The notes beneath the pieces are model-generated. The model was not told the origin of the DNA. It did not search any database and was given only the letters and a program-made list of their open reading frames with translations. Below are positions 1 to 10,334 of a stretch of DNA of 64,000 nucleotides, piece after piece. Source of the stretch: Heliocybe sulcata (taxonomy: Eukaryota; Basidiomycota; Agaricomycetes; Gloeophyllales; Gloeophyllaceae); assembly GCA_004369045.1 (NCBI GenBank), contig ML213503.1, positions 819,343 through 883,342 of the forward strand, written 5' to 3'. The translations under genes and the position numbers were made by a program. How positions within the stretch are numbered: position 1 is the first letter of the stretch; each line of letters begins with the position of its first letter.

Positions 1-748
1 CGTCTTATCAGACCTGCAGAAGCGCAAGGTCAACTACGTCCACGCATACTGCGTCGACAACTGCCTGGTCAAGGTCGCCGACCCTGTATTCATTGGTTAC
101 TGCATCCAAAAGCAAGTCGACTGCGGCGCCAAGGTCGTACCCAAGACCTCACCCACCGAATCCGTCGGCGTCGTCGCCGTCCGCGACAAAAAATTCGGCG
201 TCGTCGAGTACTCCGAGATTTCCAAGGAGCAGGCGGAGAAGCGCGACCCCAAGACCGGCGAGCTCGCCTTCCGCGCGGGCAACATCGCTAACCACTTCTA
301 CACTACCAGGTTCCTGAACAAGGTCGAAAGCTTCGAGGACCAGCTCGCCTTCCACATTGCGCGCAAGAAGATCCCGTACGTCGACGAGAACGCGCAGCTC
401 GTCAAGCCCACCAAGCCGAACGGCATGAAGCTCGAGATGTTCGTCTTCGACGTCTTCCCCTTCACGCAGCAATTCGCCGTCCTCGAGGTCGCGCGCAACG
501 AGGAGTTCAGTCCGCTGAAGAATGCCCCGGGGACTGGGGCCGACGACCCCGAGACGAGCCGCCGCGACTTGCTGGCGCAGCAACGCCGCTTTTTGGAGCA
601 CGCGGGCGCCAAGGTCAAGGAGGGCGTCGAAATCGAGATCTCGCCGCTCGTCAGCTACGCAGGAGAGGGATTGGAGTCGGTGAAGGGCAAGACCTTCACG
701 CGCTCCGGACTCGTCTCGCACTTGGAGGAATTGGACGCACTAGCATAA
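1..748 (+). CDS. UAP1: UDP-N-acetylglucosamine pyrophosphorylase, C-terminal part (partial at left edge)
   Basis: The open frame starts at base 2 and runs 248 codons to a TAA at 746-748 without an intron. The protein resembles the C-terminal half of eukaryotic UAP1/Qri1, which makes UDP-GlcNAc from UTP and GlcNAc-1-phosphate in the cytosol and so feeds chitin, N-glycan and GPI synthesis. Family-like stretches are VNYVHAYCVDNCLVKVADP, the GVVEYSEI segment, the GNIANHFYT segment and KPNGMKLEMFVFDVFP near the C-terminus. Eukaryotic UAP1 proteins are about 480-500 residues, so roughly the first half lies outside the window. Nothing looks damaged. Confidence in the family is high; only the N-terminus is unseen. 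Confidence 0.95.
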   Translation, partial: VLSDLQKRKVNYVHAYCVDNCLVKVADPVFIGYCIQKQVDCGAKVVPKTSPTESVGVVAVRDKKFGVVEYSEISKEQAEKRDPKTGELAFRAGNIANHFYTTRFLNKVESFEDQLAFHIARKKIPYVDENAQLVKPTKPNGMKLEMFVFDVFPFTQQFAVLEVARNEEFSPLKNAPGTGADDPETSRRDLLAQQRRFLEHAGAKVKEGVEIEISPLVSYAGEGLESVKGKTFTRSGLVSHLEELDALA

Positions 749-1004
749 ATCACTGTATCAGTATAATCTCAAGGACGGACATCACGAGCTTGTTTGGGAC
801 TTGTGTTTGGAGGACTCTATCGCGGACTCAGTAGAACCACCCTTAATACTTTCTGTTCTTTGTCTTAAAACTCCAGGATGGGTACTTAGCTGCCTGACGG
901 CGTGCGTCCGTTGCGATCCATTATAATTAATGACAATGTGTATTATGGCGTACTCGGAAGGTCCTGGGTGGGTGTCGCCTGATAGTCGACAATAATGTCC
1001 GACG

Positions 1005-3027
1005 TCAGTCCCCTGAAGGAGGTTCTGGTGGGTGCGCTGCGGCGGCTCTCCGCCTCTCCAGCTCTTCTCGGAGGGACGCGAATATGCGCTGTGTCCGCTC
1101 GGATTGTGGCTATTCCAGCTGCATATCAGATCACCTGTCTTTGGCAAAGGAGAGCCGCACTTACATCCGTGCAACAACTGATCAGCTTATCGATCAGCAT
1201 ATTCTGGCCCTCATGCGCGCTCTCCAGCTCTTTCGCCATCTGCCTTTTCTTCAGGGAGTGAACACAGGAGCGACACGCATGTGTCACAAGTCAATCGCCT
1301 ACCTGCTCCTCCAGAAACTCTGCTCTGGCTTTCTCCCCTTCAGCTACCTGCTTCTGCTCCGCTGCTCGAGCTCTTGATAAGAGAACCTCGAGCTCCTTGG
1401 ATCGGATGACGCATTCGAAATGTCGCTCGCGGAGTTCGTATTGTCGAAGGACCTCCTTTAATCGCTCTCGGACGCTACCAAGGAATCATCAGGATGTATG
1501 CGGGGAAAACTGGAAGGCAGGCGTACACTATGTCGAACATATCCTCCAGGGCGCGCCTCGCTCTGCAAATCAAAGTGTAAGGATAGTGAATATGTAAAGG
1601 CTGGGTGAACGTACTCTCGAGGATTGTCCGTCCAATTCTTTTTTAGCTTCTGCCGTCTGCTCTCCACTCTATCATCCTGTTCCACGTTCATCAAGAGCCG
1701 CCTGCAGGCCGATGGATCATGCACTCACCAAACCATCCGTGTCGGGTGCGTCTGTCAGGTCCATCAACTCCACGGCATATATCTCATCGCCATCTTCCAT
1801 CCCCGCTTCCTCGGGCGTCTGGTCCGCTTCCAACATCCTGCCACCATAGGAGAAGATAAACTGCATGCTGGAAGCATGGCTGCTGGGTGCGGCGTTACCG
1901 TCCGGCTTCGCAGTCCCATTCACCTGAGCATTCGAAGCAGACCCTGCCGACGTCCCCGCCTTCACACTCTCCACCTTCTTACTCGTCGACGTCTCCATCC
2001 TGTCCGTCCACGCGTTGAACAACCTTGACAGCTTCGTCTTTCTCGATATCTTAAAGAACAGCTCCGCGCGGTACCTGCAGACGACCTTCACCACGATATC
2101 GGGCATCTCGCGGTACTTGACGTCCTGCAGCTTGGCCTTCTCTGCGCGCTTGGCCATGTCACTCTTCATTTGTGCGATCTAGGAGTCTTGGAGTCAATCC
2201 CTGTAGGAAAGCAGCAGGTAAGATAGGTACCTCCTCTTGAGCGTCTTCTACGCACTGCGCTAACCGTTTGCTGTCCTCCTGCTCAGCTTGTCAGAACTTG
2301 TGTATTGGACGCCTGGGACGTCTACGCACCCGTAACTTCTTGTTATCCTAATAATAGTGTCAATATCGTAGCATAGGGTGCGTGGCAGCGCTAAGGCACA
2401 CCTTCTGTAGCTCTCGTGCAAGGTTCTCCATCTTCGTCTTGGTCTGGTTAGCCTTTGTTAATTGGCTCTTGGCGGCATCCTTGTCCTTCACAAGCTTCTG
2501 CTTCTCCTTCGCGTGGTCTCGTTCCATTCTCTTTAATTCTGCAAACTGACCGGTCGATCATAAACATAGAAATAATACTGAGTCATAGATGATGCTCACT
2601 AGTTCAATGTACTTGGCATGAATGGCATTCTCTCCCATTCCCTTGACAGACTTCTGTGCCTCTTCGGCTAAGGGAGTTCAATTGTCTAGTAGCGAATTGA
2701 TGGCTGCCACATACCAAACTTCCTTTCCTCTTCCTCTTCGTGCACTTCCTCCTCCTCCAAAGCGGCAATCCGATTCTTGAGACTCTCATACATGGCAGCG
2801 GGATCAACGGGTGCAGGTTCGTTCTTCTTCTTCCCCTTCTGTGCGTGGCCGTGTGTGCCATTAGCGGTTGGAGGTGGTCCATGTGTATTCGAACGTGGCT
2901 GTTGCGGTGGATGGGTGTGATTTGGGGGAACTGGAGGTGCGCTAGCGGGTGCAGGGGGTGCAGGACCAGCAGGCGGCGGTTTGGCGGTCCTTCCGTTGGC
3001 TTGGACAGCAGCACCGTTCATGGCCAT
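1005..3027 (-). CDS. Taxilin-family coiled-coil protein, split by a SUMO-like segment
   Basis: Starts at ATG 3027 with a Pro/Ala-rich tail (about 60 residues). The taxilin coiled coil follows in short exons: ALEEEEVHEEEEERKFAEEA, the KYIELFAELKR block, QKLVKDKDAAKSQL, MENLARELQKDNKKLR and EDSKRLAQCVEDAQEE. After an intervening SUMO-like segment (1672-2178) the coil resumes with ERLKEVLRQYELRERHFE, VIRSKELEVLLSRARAAEQK and LIDKLISCCTD, ending PPEPPSGD at a TGA (1005-1007). Taxilins bind syntaxins and take part in vesicle traffic in animals; the fungal role is less clear. Most junctions are phase 0 with 45-60 nt introns. The exon structure between about 1480 and 1670 is ambiguous (two possible acceptors near 1570). 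Family assignment is firm; the single-protein model through the SUMO-like segment is less so. Confidence 0.8.
1672..2178 (-). other. SUMO-like (Rad60-SLD type) segment inside the taxilin gene
   Basis: This stretch encodes a ubiquitin/SUMO-like fold in two halves: the strand pair IVVKVVCRYRAELFFKISRK with the TKLSRLFNAW helix, then FIFSYGGRMLEADQTPEEAG and MEDGDEIYAVELMDLTD. A Ser/Ala/Asn-rich loop of about 35 residues separates them. There is no C-terminal Gly-Gly, so it is a SUMO-like domain and not a conjugated modifier. Upstream it joins the taxilin coil through a 52-nt intron (2179-2230) in phase 0. Downstream, one splice choice (60-nt intron 1669-1728, phase 0) returns to the taxilin frame. 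Another (donor 1728, acceptor after a CTGCAG) ends at a TGA at 1672. A separate nested gene starting at Met 2169, 2157 or 2115 is the alternative. Confidence 0.6.
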
Positions 3028-3706
3028 TTCGCGGTTGGTAGACCCAGATGCGGGCTTCCTTGCTGGAACGCAAAAACAGAAAGACTTTAGACACTCAATG
3101 TTCTCAAATTCAGAGCGTGCAGCGGCCCAAGGCAGAGTGTTTGGACACGAAAGACCCAAGTTCGGCGAGTTGAAGACAGACCAAGACGCGCTGAGGCGCC
3201 CGGATCGGCTCGCGTGGTGCCGCCTGCAAACGCTGACAATTCTTCGGACGCATATACAGGCCAATCCTGGCCTCCCTTTCAATCCGGACTGACGCTGAGC
3301 GCTGAATACTCTATGCCTTACTAAGAATTCTTTGGCGACCCTGTCTACAACACTCTCCTCAGCTGCTGTCGCAATGATCTTGTCCTGACGGTGCGCCACC
3401 GTAATTTCGGCGGTCACAGGACATATCACTCCGATCTGCAAGCCACCGCGATTTTGAAGCACCTGCTGGCAGAAAAATATCAGTCCTCTAATATTCTAAT
3501 ACTTGAGACGTATAGCCATAGCTCAACGGCGATCGGAACGAAGTCGTTTCGAAAAGCGAGCAAGCCACAATTAATTAATTGCCACTTACACAAGTACAAA
3601 CGTGACCTGGACGCGCTTCACCCATTCCCACGCGTCCCGGACGCGTCTCTGATCTCGAAGCCAGGAGCAAAAGCGAGCACCATGGCGTCCACAGGCATGT
3701 CTTACC
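3028..3706. promoter_or_regulatory. Divergent promoter between taxilin and the BRCA2 homologue
   Basis: About 680 bp between two divergently transcribed starts. It includes an AT-rich TTAATTAATT tract near 3570 and two MCB-type hexamers close to the BRCA2 start, listed separately. Open frames on the minus strand here have no recognisable similarity and look like chance. I see no other gene. Confidence 0.5.
3630..3646 (+). promoter_or_regulatory. Paired MCB elements (ACGCGT) upstream of the BRCA2 homologue
   Basis: Two exact ACGCGT palindromes lie at 3630-3635 and 3641-3646, 11 bp apart centre to centre (about one helical turn). A near match, ACGCGC, is at 3611. They are 60-80 bp upstream of the first ATG of the BRCA2-like gene. 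In yeasts ACGCGT is the Mlu-I cell-cycle box bound by MBF (Mbp1-Swi6), which drives G1/S transcription of replication and repair genes. The sequence shows the motif; its use here is inferred. Confidence 0.5.
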
Positions 3707-6700
3707 ATGTTTCTAGTATACAAATTAATGCGAACGCGAAACTTCCCAGAAATCCAGTATTCACCTCCGCGCAAGAGACAAAGGATGTCGTCGCCCGCGT
3801 ACGACGTCGAAGAAATGACAGGCAGCGACTTCGATGCCTTGGATGAGATTGAGGTCAGACACTCTCAGAAGATGTTTACCTTACAGCAAAGGAGCCAGAG
3901 TGACGAGCGTCAGGCCCAGAAGCTTCGAGATATTGAGAAAACATTGGCAAGCGCTGGGAGCGAAGGGGACAGTAGAGCCAAGGCGGAAGATCGTACGTTC
4001 CTCCACCCTTTGATGGCCGTCGGTACTCATAATGATTGATAAGCTTCAGTGCAGTCAAGTCCTCACGTGTCTAGTACATCCATTGGAGCGCATATAGGCA
4101 CCACGAGCAATGCCCATGTCGCGTCGCTTCCGGGCTTCACGTCCGCACGAAACCTTCCGAATATCGCACCTCCCGACATCCCCAGCTCCTCCCCAGACGT
4201 CCCTCCAGAAAGAGACTATGCTGCCTGGTTTGAATCCGATTCCAACCTATCCATGAATGCTGGTTTTACAAGCGCAAACCTACTCCTTGCCAAAGGCCCT
4301 GGCGACAAAGATGATGACTTTGCTAGCAACTTAGAGGACAACAGTGCATCTCAGAGCGCTTTTGCGCCAGACGCGGGTGTTGTCCCAGTGTTAGGCTTCA
4401 CCAGCGCCAAGGCCCTTTCCAGAGCAGAACCGAGTATCAATCCTGGGACCTCCTTTTCAGGATTCCAAAGCGCCAAATTTGTCGAAGACTCATTTGTGGC
4501 TCCCAGTGAAGTCGATATGTCGGCGATGTCTGGCTTCACAAGTGCACGAACAGCAGCAACCACCACGATGTCCGGCCCTTCACCACTGCTCCTGCCGAGC
4601 GCCAAAGGTCCAGATAAATTCGCGTTATCTGAAGAAGCTCTTAAGAGAGCTGCAGAGCGCTTGAAACAGTGGGAAGAGGATGATGATGAGAACGAATTTG
4701 GTGCTCATGACGTCCCGGAAACGCCTACACGGCCGTCTATACGTCCCGTGCAGAAGCCCGCTGTCACCTCGGAGGAGATACCGAGGCTCATTAGCCGTGT
4801 GCCAACATTCTCAAAACCATCAGTGTCGGCGGTGGGCTCTACGCCACTCACAAAGCCGAAGGCGTTCAAGTCGCCTCTTCTCCCCAGCACGCAGAAAGCA
4901 ACCCTTTCGTCGTCCAATATTCCCCGATATACCAACTCCCCGCTAAATCCCAACCCGAAGCGCAAGCCCCTGGCCGCATACAACAACGCAAACAAAGATT
5001 TTGCGTCTCCTGCCCACCCTGTCGAGAAGCCTGCGCCACCCCCGACTCCATTATCTGCATCACCCGCTATTTTCTCTACACCCCGCAAATTACTCGGGGT
5101 CACTCCTCGAAGGAGTGCTGTTTCTTCTACTCCGGTCAGGAAGTTTGTAACACCTTTCAAGCCTGGGCTTAGGCCAGGCGAACCGGGCAGAATGCAGTTG
5201 GAGCAGGAGAATGCTAAGAAAAAAGCTACATTCGCGGCCCCCAAGATAGCGACCTCGCCTGCACCGAGAAGAGCTTCGAACACTGGCGTGAAGGGTAAAT
5301 GGTTTGATATGAGTAGGTGTCCTGTATTCTTGCTCATCTGCCCCGGCTGAGGCGAGAATGTAGCTCCCGTGCCCGACCGTCAGACGTTATTATCGTCCGG
5401 CCTTATGCCGCAATCATATACACAGGCAGAGATGCAATTGATGGGAGTGTGAGTGCTCCTGTCTTCATATGACACGAAGCGATTTACCAGATAACCTACC
5501 AGAAATATTGCCGAGCTGTGCCAAATAACTCCAACTTCCGCCATGTACTACGCCTTCAACACCGAGTCCTCCGTGATACCCAGTGCATCTCAGATCGCTG
5601 GAAGTAGCGCCTTGCTCGACCCGCAGGCCATGCTGGAGCAGCTGCTTGCCCAAGGCTGCCGCCTGGCGTCCCAAGCGTGGGTCGATAACCACTGGGGTCT
5701 GATCCTGTGGAAGGTGGCTGGCATGGTATCCCTAGACCCCAAGCCTGAGAGTAATCCCGGGACGCGTAGGTGGTGCTGGCGGCATATACGAGAACAGTTT
5801 CTCTACAGGTGGGAATCCACATCCGACAACACAAGTGCGGTGGTGCTAACGTCCCTCGACAGATATGAGAAAGAACTGGAGGGTGGGGCCAGACCGCCCC
5901 TCAGGTTGATAGCAACTCAGGATGCACCAGCTTCGTTGCCGATGGTGCTCTGTGTGTCTAATATCAGCTGGTCTTCGGGAGGCGTCGATCACGATGGGTT
6001 GGTGATGGACCAGATACCTGAGCTGGAATTGACTGATGGGTGGTACAAGCTTCGCGCCGAAGTGGATGGGGCTTTGACTAGAGCGATCAAGAAGGGCAAA
6101 ATCCGCGTCGGTAGGAAACTGGCTGTCCAGAACGCCAGAGTGAGCCTTGGCGACTTTGTATGAAGTGGCAAGTTATTGATGAAACGCTGCGTAGCTCTCA
6201 TCGGATCACAAAGACCCCACAGAAGTCCTAGAAGCATATGACCGGTGTCATCTCGTGCTTGCAGGCAACTCTTGCCACCTTGCGCCTTGGCATGCCAAGC
6301 TCGGCTTTTCCAGCAGTCCGTCGTTTGCAACACTCGGCAGTCTGACATCTGACGGCGGGGTAGTCACTATCGTGGAATTAGCAGTCGTGAAGGTAGATAT
6401 CATCCCTCCGCCATGTCCCTTGAGTTTACTGAAAAGATTGCAGGCGCATCCCGTTGCGTTCATCGAGTTCGTCGAAGGGTCTGATGGAAAGACCCGCAGG
6501 ATAGGGCCTCGCAATGAAAAGGAGGAGATGAAGGCTCGAGACCAGTGGGCGGTAAGCTATATCCATGTACGTTCTACACGTCCTAGGTTGATCGACAAAC
6601 TAGAGACGGAGAGAGGACCTTGCCTCAAAATTGAGAGATGATATCGATAGGAAGATCAGTACTCTCGAGGGGTATGCCCACCGCCTTGACGCTAAGGCGG

Positions 6701-7332
6701 GTTCTGCGCAAGGCAAGACGGAAGACGAAGGTGAGCACGTCGTTGTCTATTTCTCAATCCTGGCTCACAGCGACCACAGACCCTCCCCCGCATATCGACA
6801 CCTACTACGACGATTTGGAGGAAGGCGGTAATCTCGGTACCCTGTTATGCCGCTTGAGCAAATCTGAAATGAGATGGCTGTCTGAAACTATTCGCAAGAA
6901 CTGTGCGACTCTGCGTGAGAACGCGAGGGAAGAGACGGAGAAGGAGCTGGCCGTAAGTCGGTCAAAGCGCATCAGTTCATTGCATGCTCATTCGCCTGTA
7001 GTTCGAATGTCCTCCTAGGAAGGTGCGGAACTTCAGGGTCGTAGTAGCAGAAGACGCCAGAACTCGAGAACGCAAAGCATACAGACGGGCTCAAATAACG
7101 GTCTGGGACGTGCTGGACTTGGGGTTTGGAGAAGGGACCAAAGCTGGTGCATTTCTGCCAGACCAGCGTTTTCTGGTGCGTTGCGTGAGACTGACCAGAG
7201 ATTACTGCTAATTACTTGCACCAGGTCACCAATCTCATTCCCACTCAGCAAAGTGCCTGGATGGCCAACGAGCCCGGCGCGGAGGTGTATCTCACCACAA
7301 GACGGGATTCGAAATGGACAAAGATGAACTAA
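3707..7332 (+). CDS. brh2: BRCA2 homologue (Brh2-like recombination mediator)
   Basis: A multi-exon gene encoding the fungal BRCA2 orthologue that loads Rad51 onto ssDNA during homologous recombination. The N-terminus carries a basic patch (PPRKRQR). Exon 2 (from about 4049) has five BRC-type FxSA modules and the tail SEEALKRAAERLKQWEEDDD, followed by a long disordered Ser/Pro-rich linker. From about 5500 come the BRCA2 helical domain (WVDNHWGLILWKVAGM, WRHIREQFLYR) and OB1 (the LMLCVSNISW-like region, LTDGWYKLRAEVDG, IKKGKIRVGRKL). OB2 follows with LAGNSCHLAPWHAKLGF, then a charged helical stretch that could be a short tower, and OB3 ending AWMANEPGAEVYLTTRRD before TAA 7330-7332. The start could be ATG 3707, 3728 or 3785. 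There is no sign of damage. Paired MCB boxes upstream fit S-phase expression. Confidence 0.9.
4133..4670 (+). repeat. BRC repeat array (five G-F-x-S-A modules)
   Basis: Within the BRCA2-like exon, G-F-(T/Q)-S-A cores begin at 4133 (GFTSARNL), 4262 (GFTSANLL), 4394 (GFTSAKAL), 4460 (GFQSAKFV) and 4532 (GFTSARTA). A degenerate SAKGPDKF copy at about 4600 leads into SEEALKRAAERL, the usual second half of a BRC repeat. The FxxA core is the RAD51-binding motif of BRC repeats. Spacing is about 130 nt for the first three and about 70 nt for the last three. Confidence 0.8.
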
Positions 7333-7445
7333 TGTATTTCTTAACGGTGATGTATGTTCTTTTTTGCGGAGCGTGGCATGGTGTATTATATGCTGCTATA
7401 TGCTGCTAGAAATATGCTAATGATACAGATGGCCAAGAGACAATC

Positions 7446-9148
7446 CTATGCTCCTCCGACACCATACTTCTTGAGGACGGCGTGCCAGTCATTGACATCC
7501 TCGTGACCCATGCAAACCACCGTAGCCTTACTGCCTGACTCGGGCCCGAAGATGCGTGCCGCTACACGGCGAAGAGACTCTGGCGTCACTTCGTCAATTT
7601 TATCGCACATCTCGGAGACCGGGACCTTGCGGTTGTGCACCAAGATCTAGGGATAGATTTGTCAGCTTCAGCCCAACATTGCAAACCACAGACACACACC
7701 TGACGACCGAGATCTTCCACCTCAATGGCGCGGCTCTCCAGGGCCATGACCAGGCTGGACTTGAGCTGATTCTTGGCGCGGCTCAACTCGCCCTTAGTCA
7801 AAGGTGAGTAGAGCAGCAGACTGAGTTGGTGCACTAGGTGCGGCATGATCTGCGACGGCGAGTTGCCCTGATGCTTCGGGCCCGAAGGTACAAATGAAGC
7901 AAACAGACCGAATAGGGACGAGTCCGTGTAGATGTGGTGGAAGGAGGCGCAGTGGTCGATCTGTGGGTAATGGTTCAAGATGTGGGTGTACAGGCGGGAG
8001 TACATGCCCTTCCCAGGACCACCTGCGGAGAAACTGCCGCCTCCTCCCAGTAAGACCTGCATCGTCGCAAGAGCATAGATATCGTCGTCGTGAATGCCGA
8101 CTCCTTCAAATGCGAGGTAAAGGTGATTGAATTCTTGAGATGGGTCATTCAAGAAGCGGTGACCACCCGTGTACGTGGCACGAGTATCGGAACCCAAGGT
8201 TAGTGGGGGAACGCGGTCTGCAGATACAGGCTGAGTAGGGTAAAGGTAGGAAGAGGCTGCTCGTGTAAGGGACTTATAGAGCGAGGGGTTGGAGGATGAA
8301 GAGGGCAATAAGTGAGGAGGCACTTGTTGCGGCGGTCCTTGCCTAGACGAGGATTGGGGCAGGGAAACAGGCGCAGGCTTGAGGGACCCGAAGTGCTTCT
8401 CGGCATGCTCCAGCAACTCTTCATGGCGTACTCCGGCTCCTGCTATAACCATCCGCTCCGGCCGATACCATTCCCTGATGAAACTCCGAATCATATCTTG
8501 GTTAATGAGATCTATGCGGTCTTCTGGGCATAGTAGCGGGTTGCCTAGTGTCTTGTTATCATACGCGACTTCGTGCAAGACCTCGGGTATAATCATTTCT
8601 GGTTTTGCACGTATTTCCCGGATTTCGTACCGCGCAGCCTCTCTCTGAGCGTCGATCTCGTCCGGGAGGTAGTTGGCGTTCAAGACGGTGTCGGACACAA
8701 GGGACAATGCGAGCGGTGTGCCCTGCGGGAAGTGGGAGGATTGGTACATGATGGTTTCTCGAGACGATGAGCACATTATTTGACCGCCAAGAGTATCGAT
8801 CGCCGTCGACATCTCTTCGTCTGACCGCGTTTTGGTGGACTTAAGGCATTGTCCCAGTCAGCCGGTTTCCTCAGTTAGATGACTGCGACTGACCTTGAAC
8901 GCCATCCTATCTATGAAATGACTGACCCCAGATGTTGAAGGGGTCTCATAACGAGAACCTGTGTCCACATACAGCCCAACCGCGGAGAAGTGCCCTGGCG
9001 TGAATTCTGTCGCAACACGAATCTTGTTTGGCAAGGTCGTTATCTGCACGGATGGATCGCCAGCCACCTGAGAGATACCACGACGTGGATGCCGGGGAAT
9101 AACGCGCCGGGCAACGTTTGAGGCAGTCGGGCGCATGGAGGAAGACAT
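7446..9148 (-). CDS. MAS2: Mitochondrial processing peptidase, alpha subunit
   Basis: Starts at ATG 9148 with a basic, Ser/Arg-rich mitochondrial presequence (RRVIPRHPRRGISQ). The M16 family N-domain follows: VQITTLPNKIRVATE, FSAVGLYVDTGSRYE, GVSHFIDRMAFK. After an intron near 8830-8885 come TKTRSDEEM, MCSSSRETIMYQSSHF and ALSLVSDTVLNANY. The zinc-binding HxxEH of the beta subunit is absent, as expected for alpha-MPP. The glycine-rich substrate-binding loop LLGGGGSFSAGGPGKGMYSR lies near 8000-8050. The C-terminal exon is 7446-7640, ending HAVLKKYGVGGA. With beta-MPP in the matrix the protein recognises and cleaves import presequences. Length and domains look normal. Confidence 0.95.
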
Positions 9149-9378
9149 GGTGCGCTCGAGCAGCGAGAACGCGTGAGGAAGGTCACTGCCATTTACGCAC
9201 AGGGCATACTTTTCGATTCGTCATGTGACGCCTTTCACTCGGAGACTTCACAAAGATGACCAAGAAAATCACTCGGCAAAATCTTCAAGAGAGCTCAACA
9301 CTGGTCTCCGGTCACCGACAAGCTGCACGTATGCACCATCTGTCTACGTAGGAGACATGGATGCTTACGTGGCAAAAC

Positions 9379-9451
9379 AGTCCCCACCGTGATTTGAACA
9401 CGGGACCCTGCGATCTGCAATCGCATGCTATAACCACTTAGCTATGGAGAC
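9379..9451 (-). tRNA. tRNA-Cys (GCA), no intron
   Basis: The minus strand folds into a complete 73-nt cloverleaf. The acceptor stem GTCTCCA pairs with TGGGGAC and has one T-G pair. The D arm is next, then anticodon stem TGCGA/TCGCA with loop TTGCAGA, giving anticodon GCA. The T arm is CCGTG-TTCAAAT-CACGG. The discriminator base is T (U73), the identity base of tRNA-Cys. Four Ts follow one base after the 3' end (9374-9377), a Pol III terminator. No intron is present. Confidence 0.95.
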
Positions 9452-9574
9452 CTGCACAATATTGCCAGTTTAAGATATTATGTACAGTATATGACAGTAC
9501 TCTACCGCATTACAAGATCCACCCGACTCTCCCTCATGGTTGCCTCACGCCGACAGGGCCTCAGATACGCTCTG

Positions 9575-10117
9575 TTACGCCGTGAAAATCCAACCATCGT
9601 CCTGAAGCGCCTTCTGTACCAACTCGAGCTTGCCCTTCGGCACCAGGACGTAATCCGTGTTCCTAAAAGAAAGTTCAGGTTGGTCTGAGTCCACCGACTG
9701 GCTGCGGCGACGTACCATGTAGACACGGCGAACACTCCTATTTCTGCTGCCTTCAACGGGGCAGTGAAATTGGATACCACGCCGACGACATCTACAATAG
9801 GAGACGGTGATCTTGAGCATTTCTTGCTCGTATCCTGACGAAGTTACCGCAAACTCACCAAAGTCCATGGGCCCAGCTATCTTGATGCATCCCCAGGTCG
9901 CGAACTTCTCCGATACTCCTGAATTTGAATCATATTCACCCACGATGGAGATCTCTTCGTGAGTTTTAGTGATGGAGAAGAGAGGGCTCTTGATGCTACC
10001 GCTGATCTGAGCGAGTAGGTTGTCTGGTATCTTCTCGGCAGGATTCAGCTGAATCACATAGAAAGTCCCTGGTAAGACATTGAGGTGAAACGCTGCTAGA
10101 TTCGATGGGGGAGGCAT
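9575..10117 (-). CDS. ACT-domain protein (two ACT modules, amino-acid sensing type)
   Basis: Three exons. Exon 1 starts at ATG 10117 and encodes an N-terminal ACT-like module (LPGTFYVIQLNPAEKIPDNL, PLFSITKTHEEISIVGEYD), ending at the conserved KIAGPMDF. A phase-1 intron joins to DVVGVVSNFTAPLKAAEIGV. A second intron inside the Trp codon of FAVSTW joins to NTDYVLVPKGKLELVQKALQ, ending GWIFTA. The G-V-V-(x)n-L-A-x-A-x-I-x-(V/I)-F-A-(V/L)-S-T pattern is typical of tandem ACT proteins related to the CASTOR amino-acid sensors. About 145 residues. The ligand is unknown. It overlaps nothing and lies downstream of the RNase T2 gene on the same strand. Confidence 0.8.
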   Translation of the reverse strand: MPPPSNLAAFHLNVLPGTFYVIQLNPAEKIPDNLLAQISGSIKSPLFSITKTHEEISIVGEYDSNSGVSEKFATWGCIKIAGPMDFGEFAVTSSGYEQEMLKITVSYCRCRRRGIQFHCPVEGSRNRSVRRVYMVRRRSQSVDSDQPELSFRNTDYVLVPKGKLELVQKALQDDGWIFTA

Positions 10118-10334
10118 AATGCTCAGTGCAGTCTGTAGCGCAGGATATCAAGATTCGGTTCGAACCCGGATATCTAAATGTGCGGAAGTTCAAGAGGAAA
10201 TGATTCGGATGGTGAGATCCGGAGATAGAGTGCAGGTGCGCGATGACTCGACCGGAGGACTGGTGCACGCTGATGGATACTTTGACTTCATTGCGCTCAT
10301 CATTGCCTCGTCATGACCTTGTCTATATGTTACA

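Noticed and set aside
149-721. Long minus-strand open frame opposite UAP1
   Set aside because: It mirrors the codon pattern of the conserved UAP1 frame and has no family similarity.
7380-7425. Tandem TATGCTGC repeat after the BRCA2 homologue
   Set aside because: Two to three imperfect copies in a 3' UTR; likely simple slippage, with no further evidence of function.
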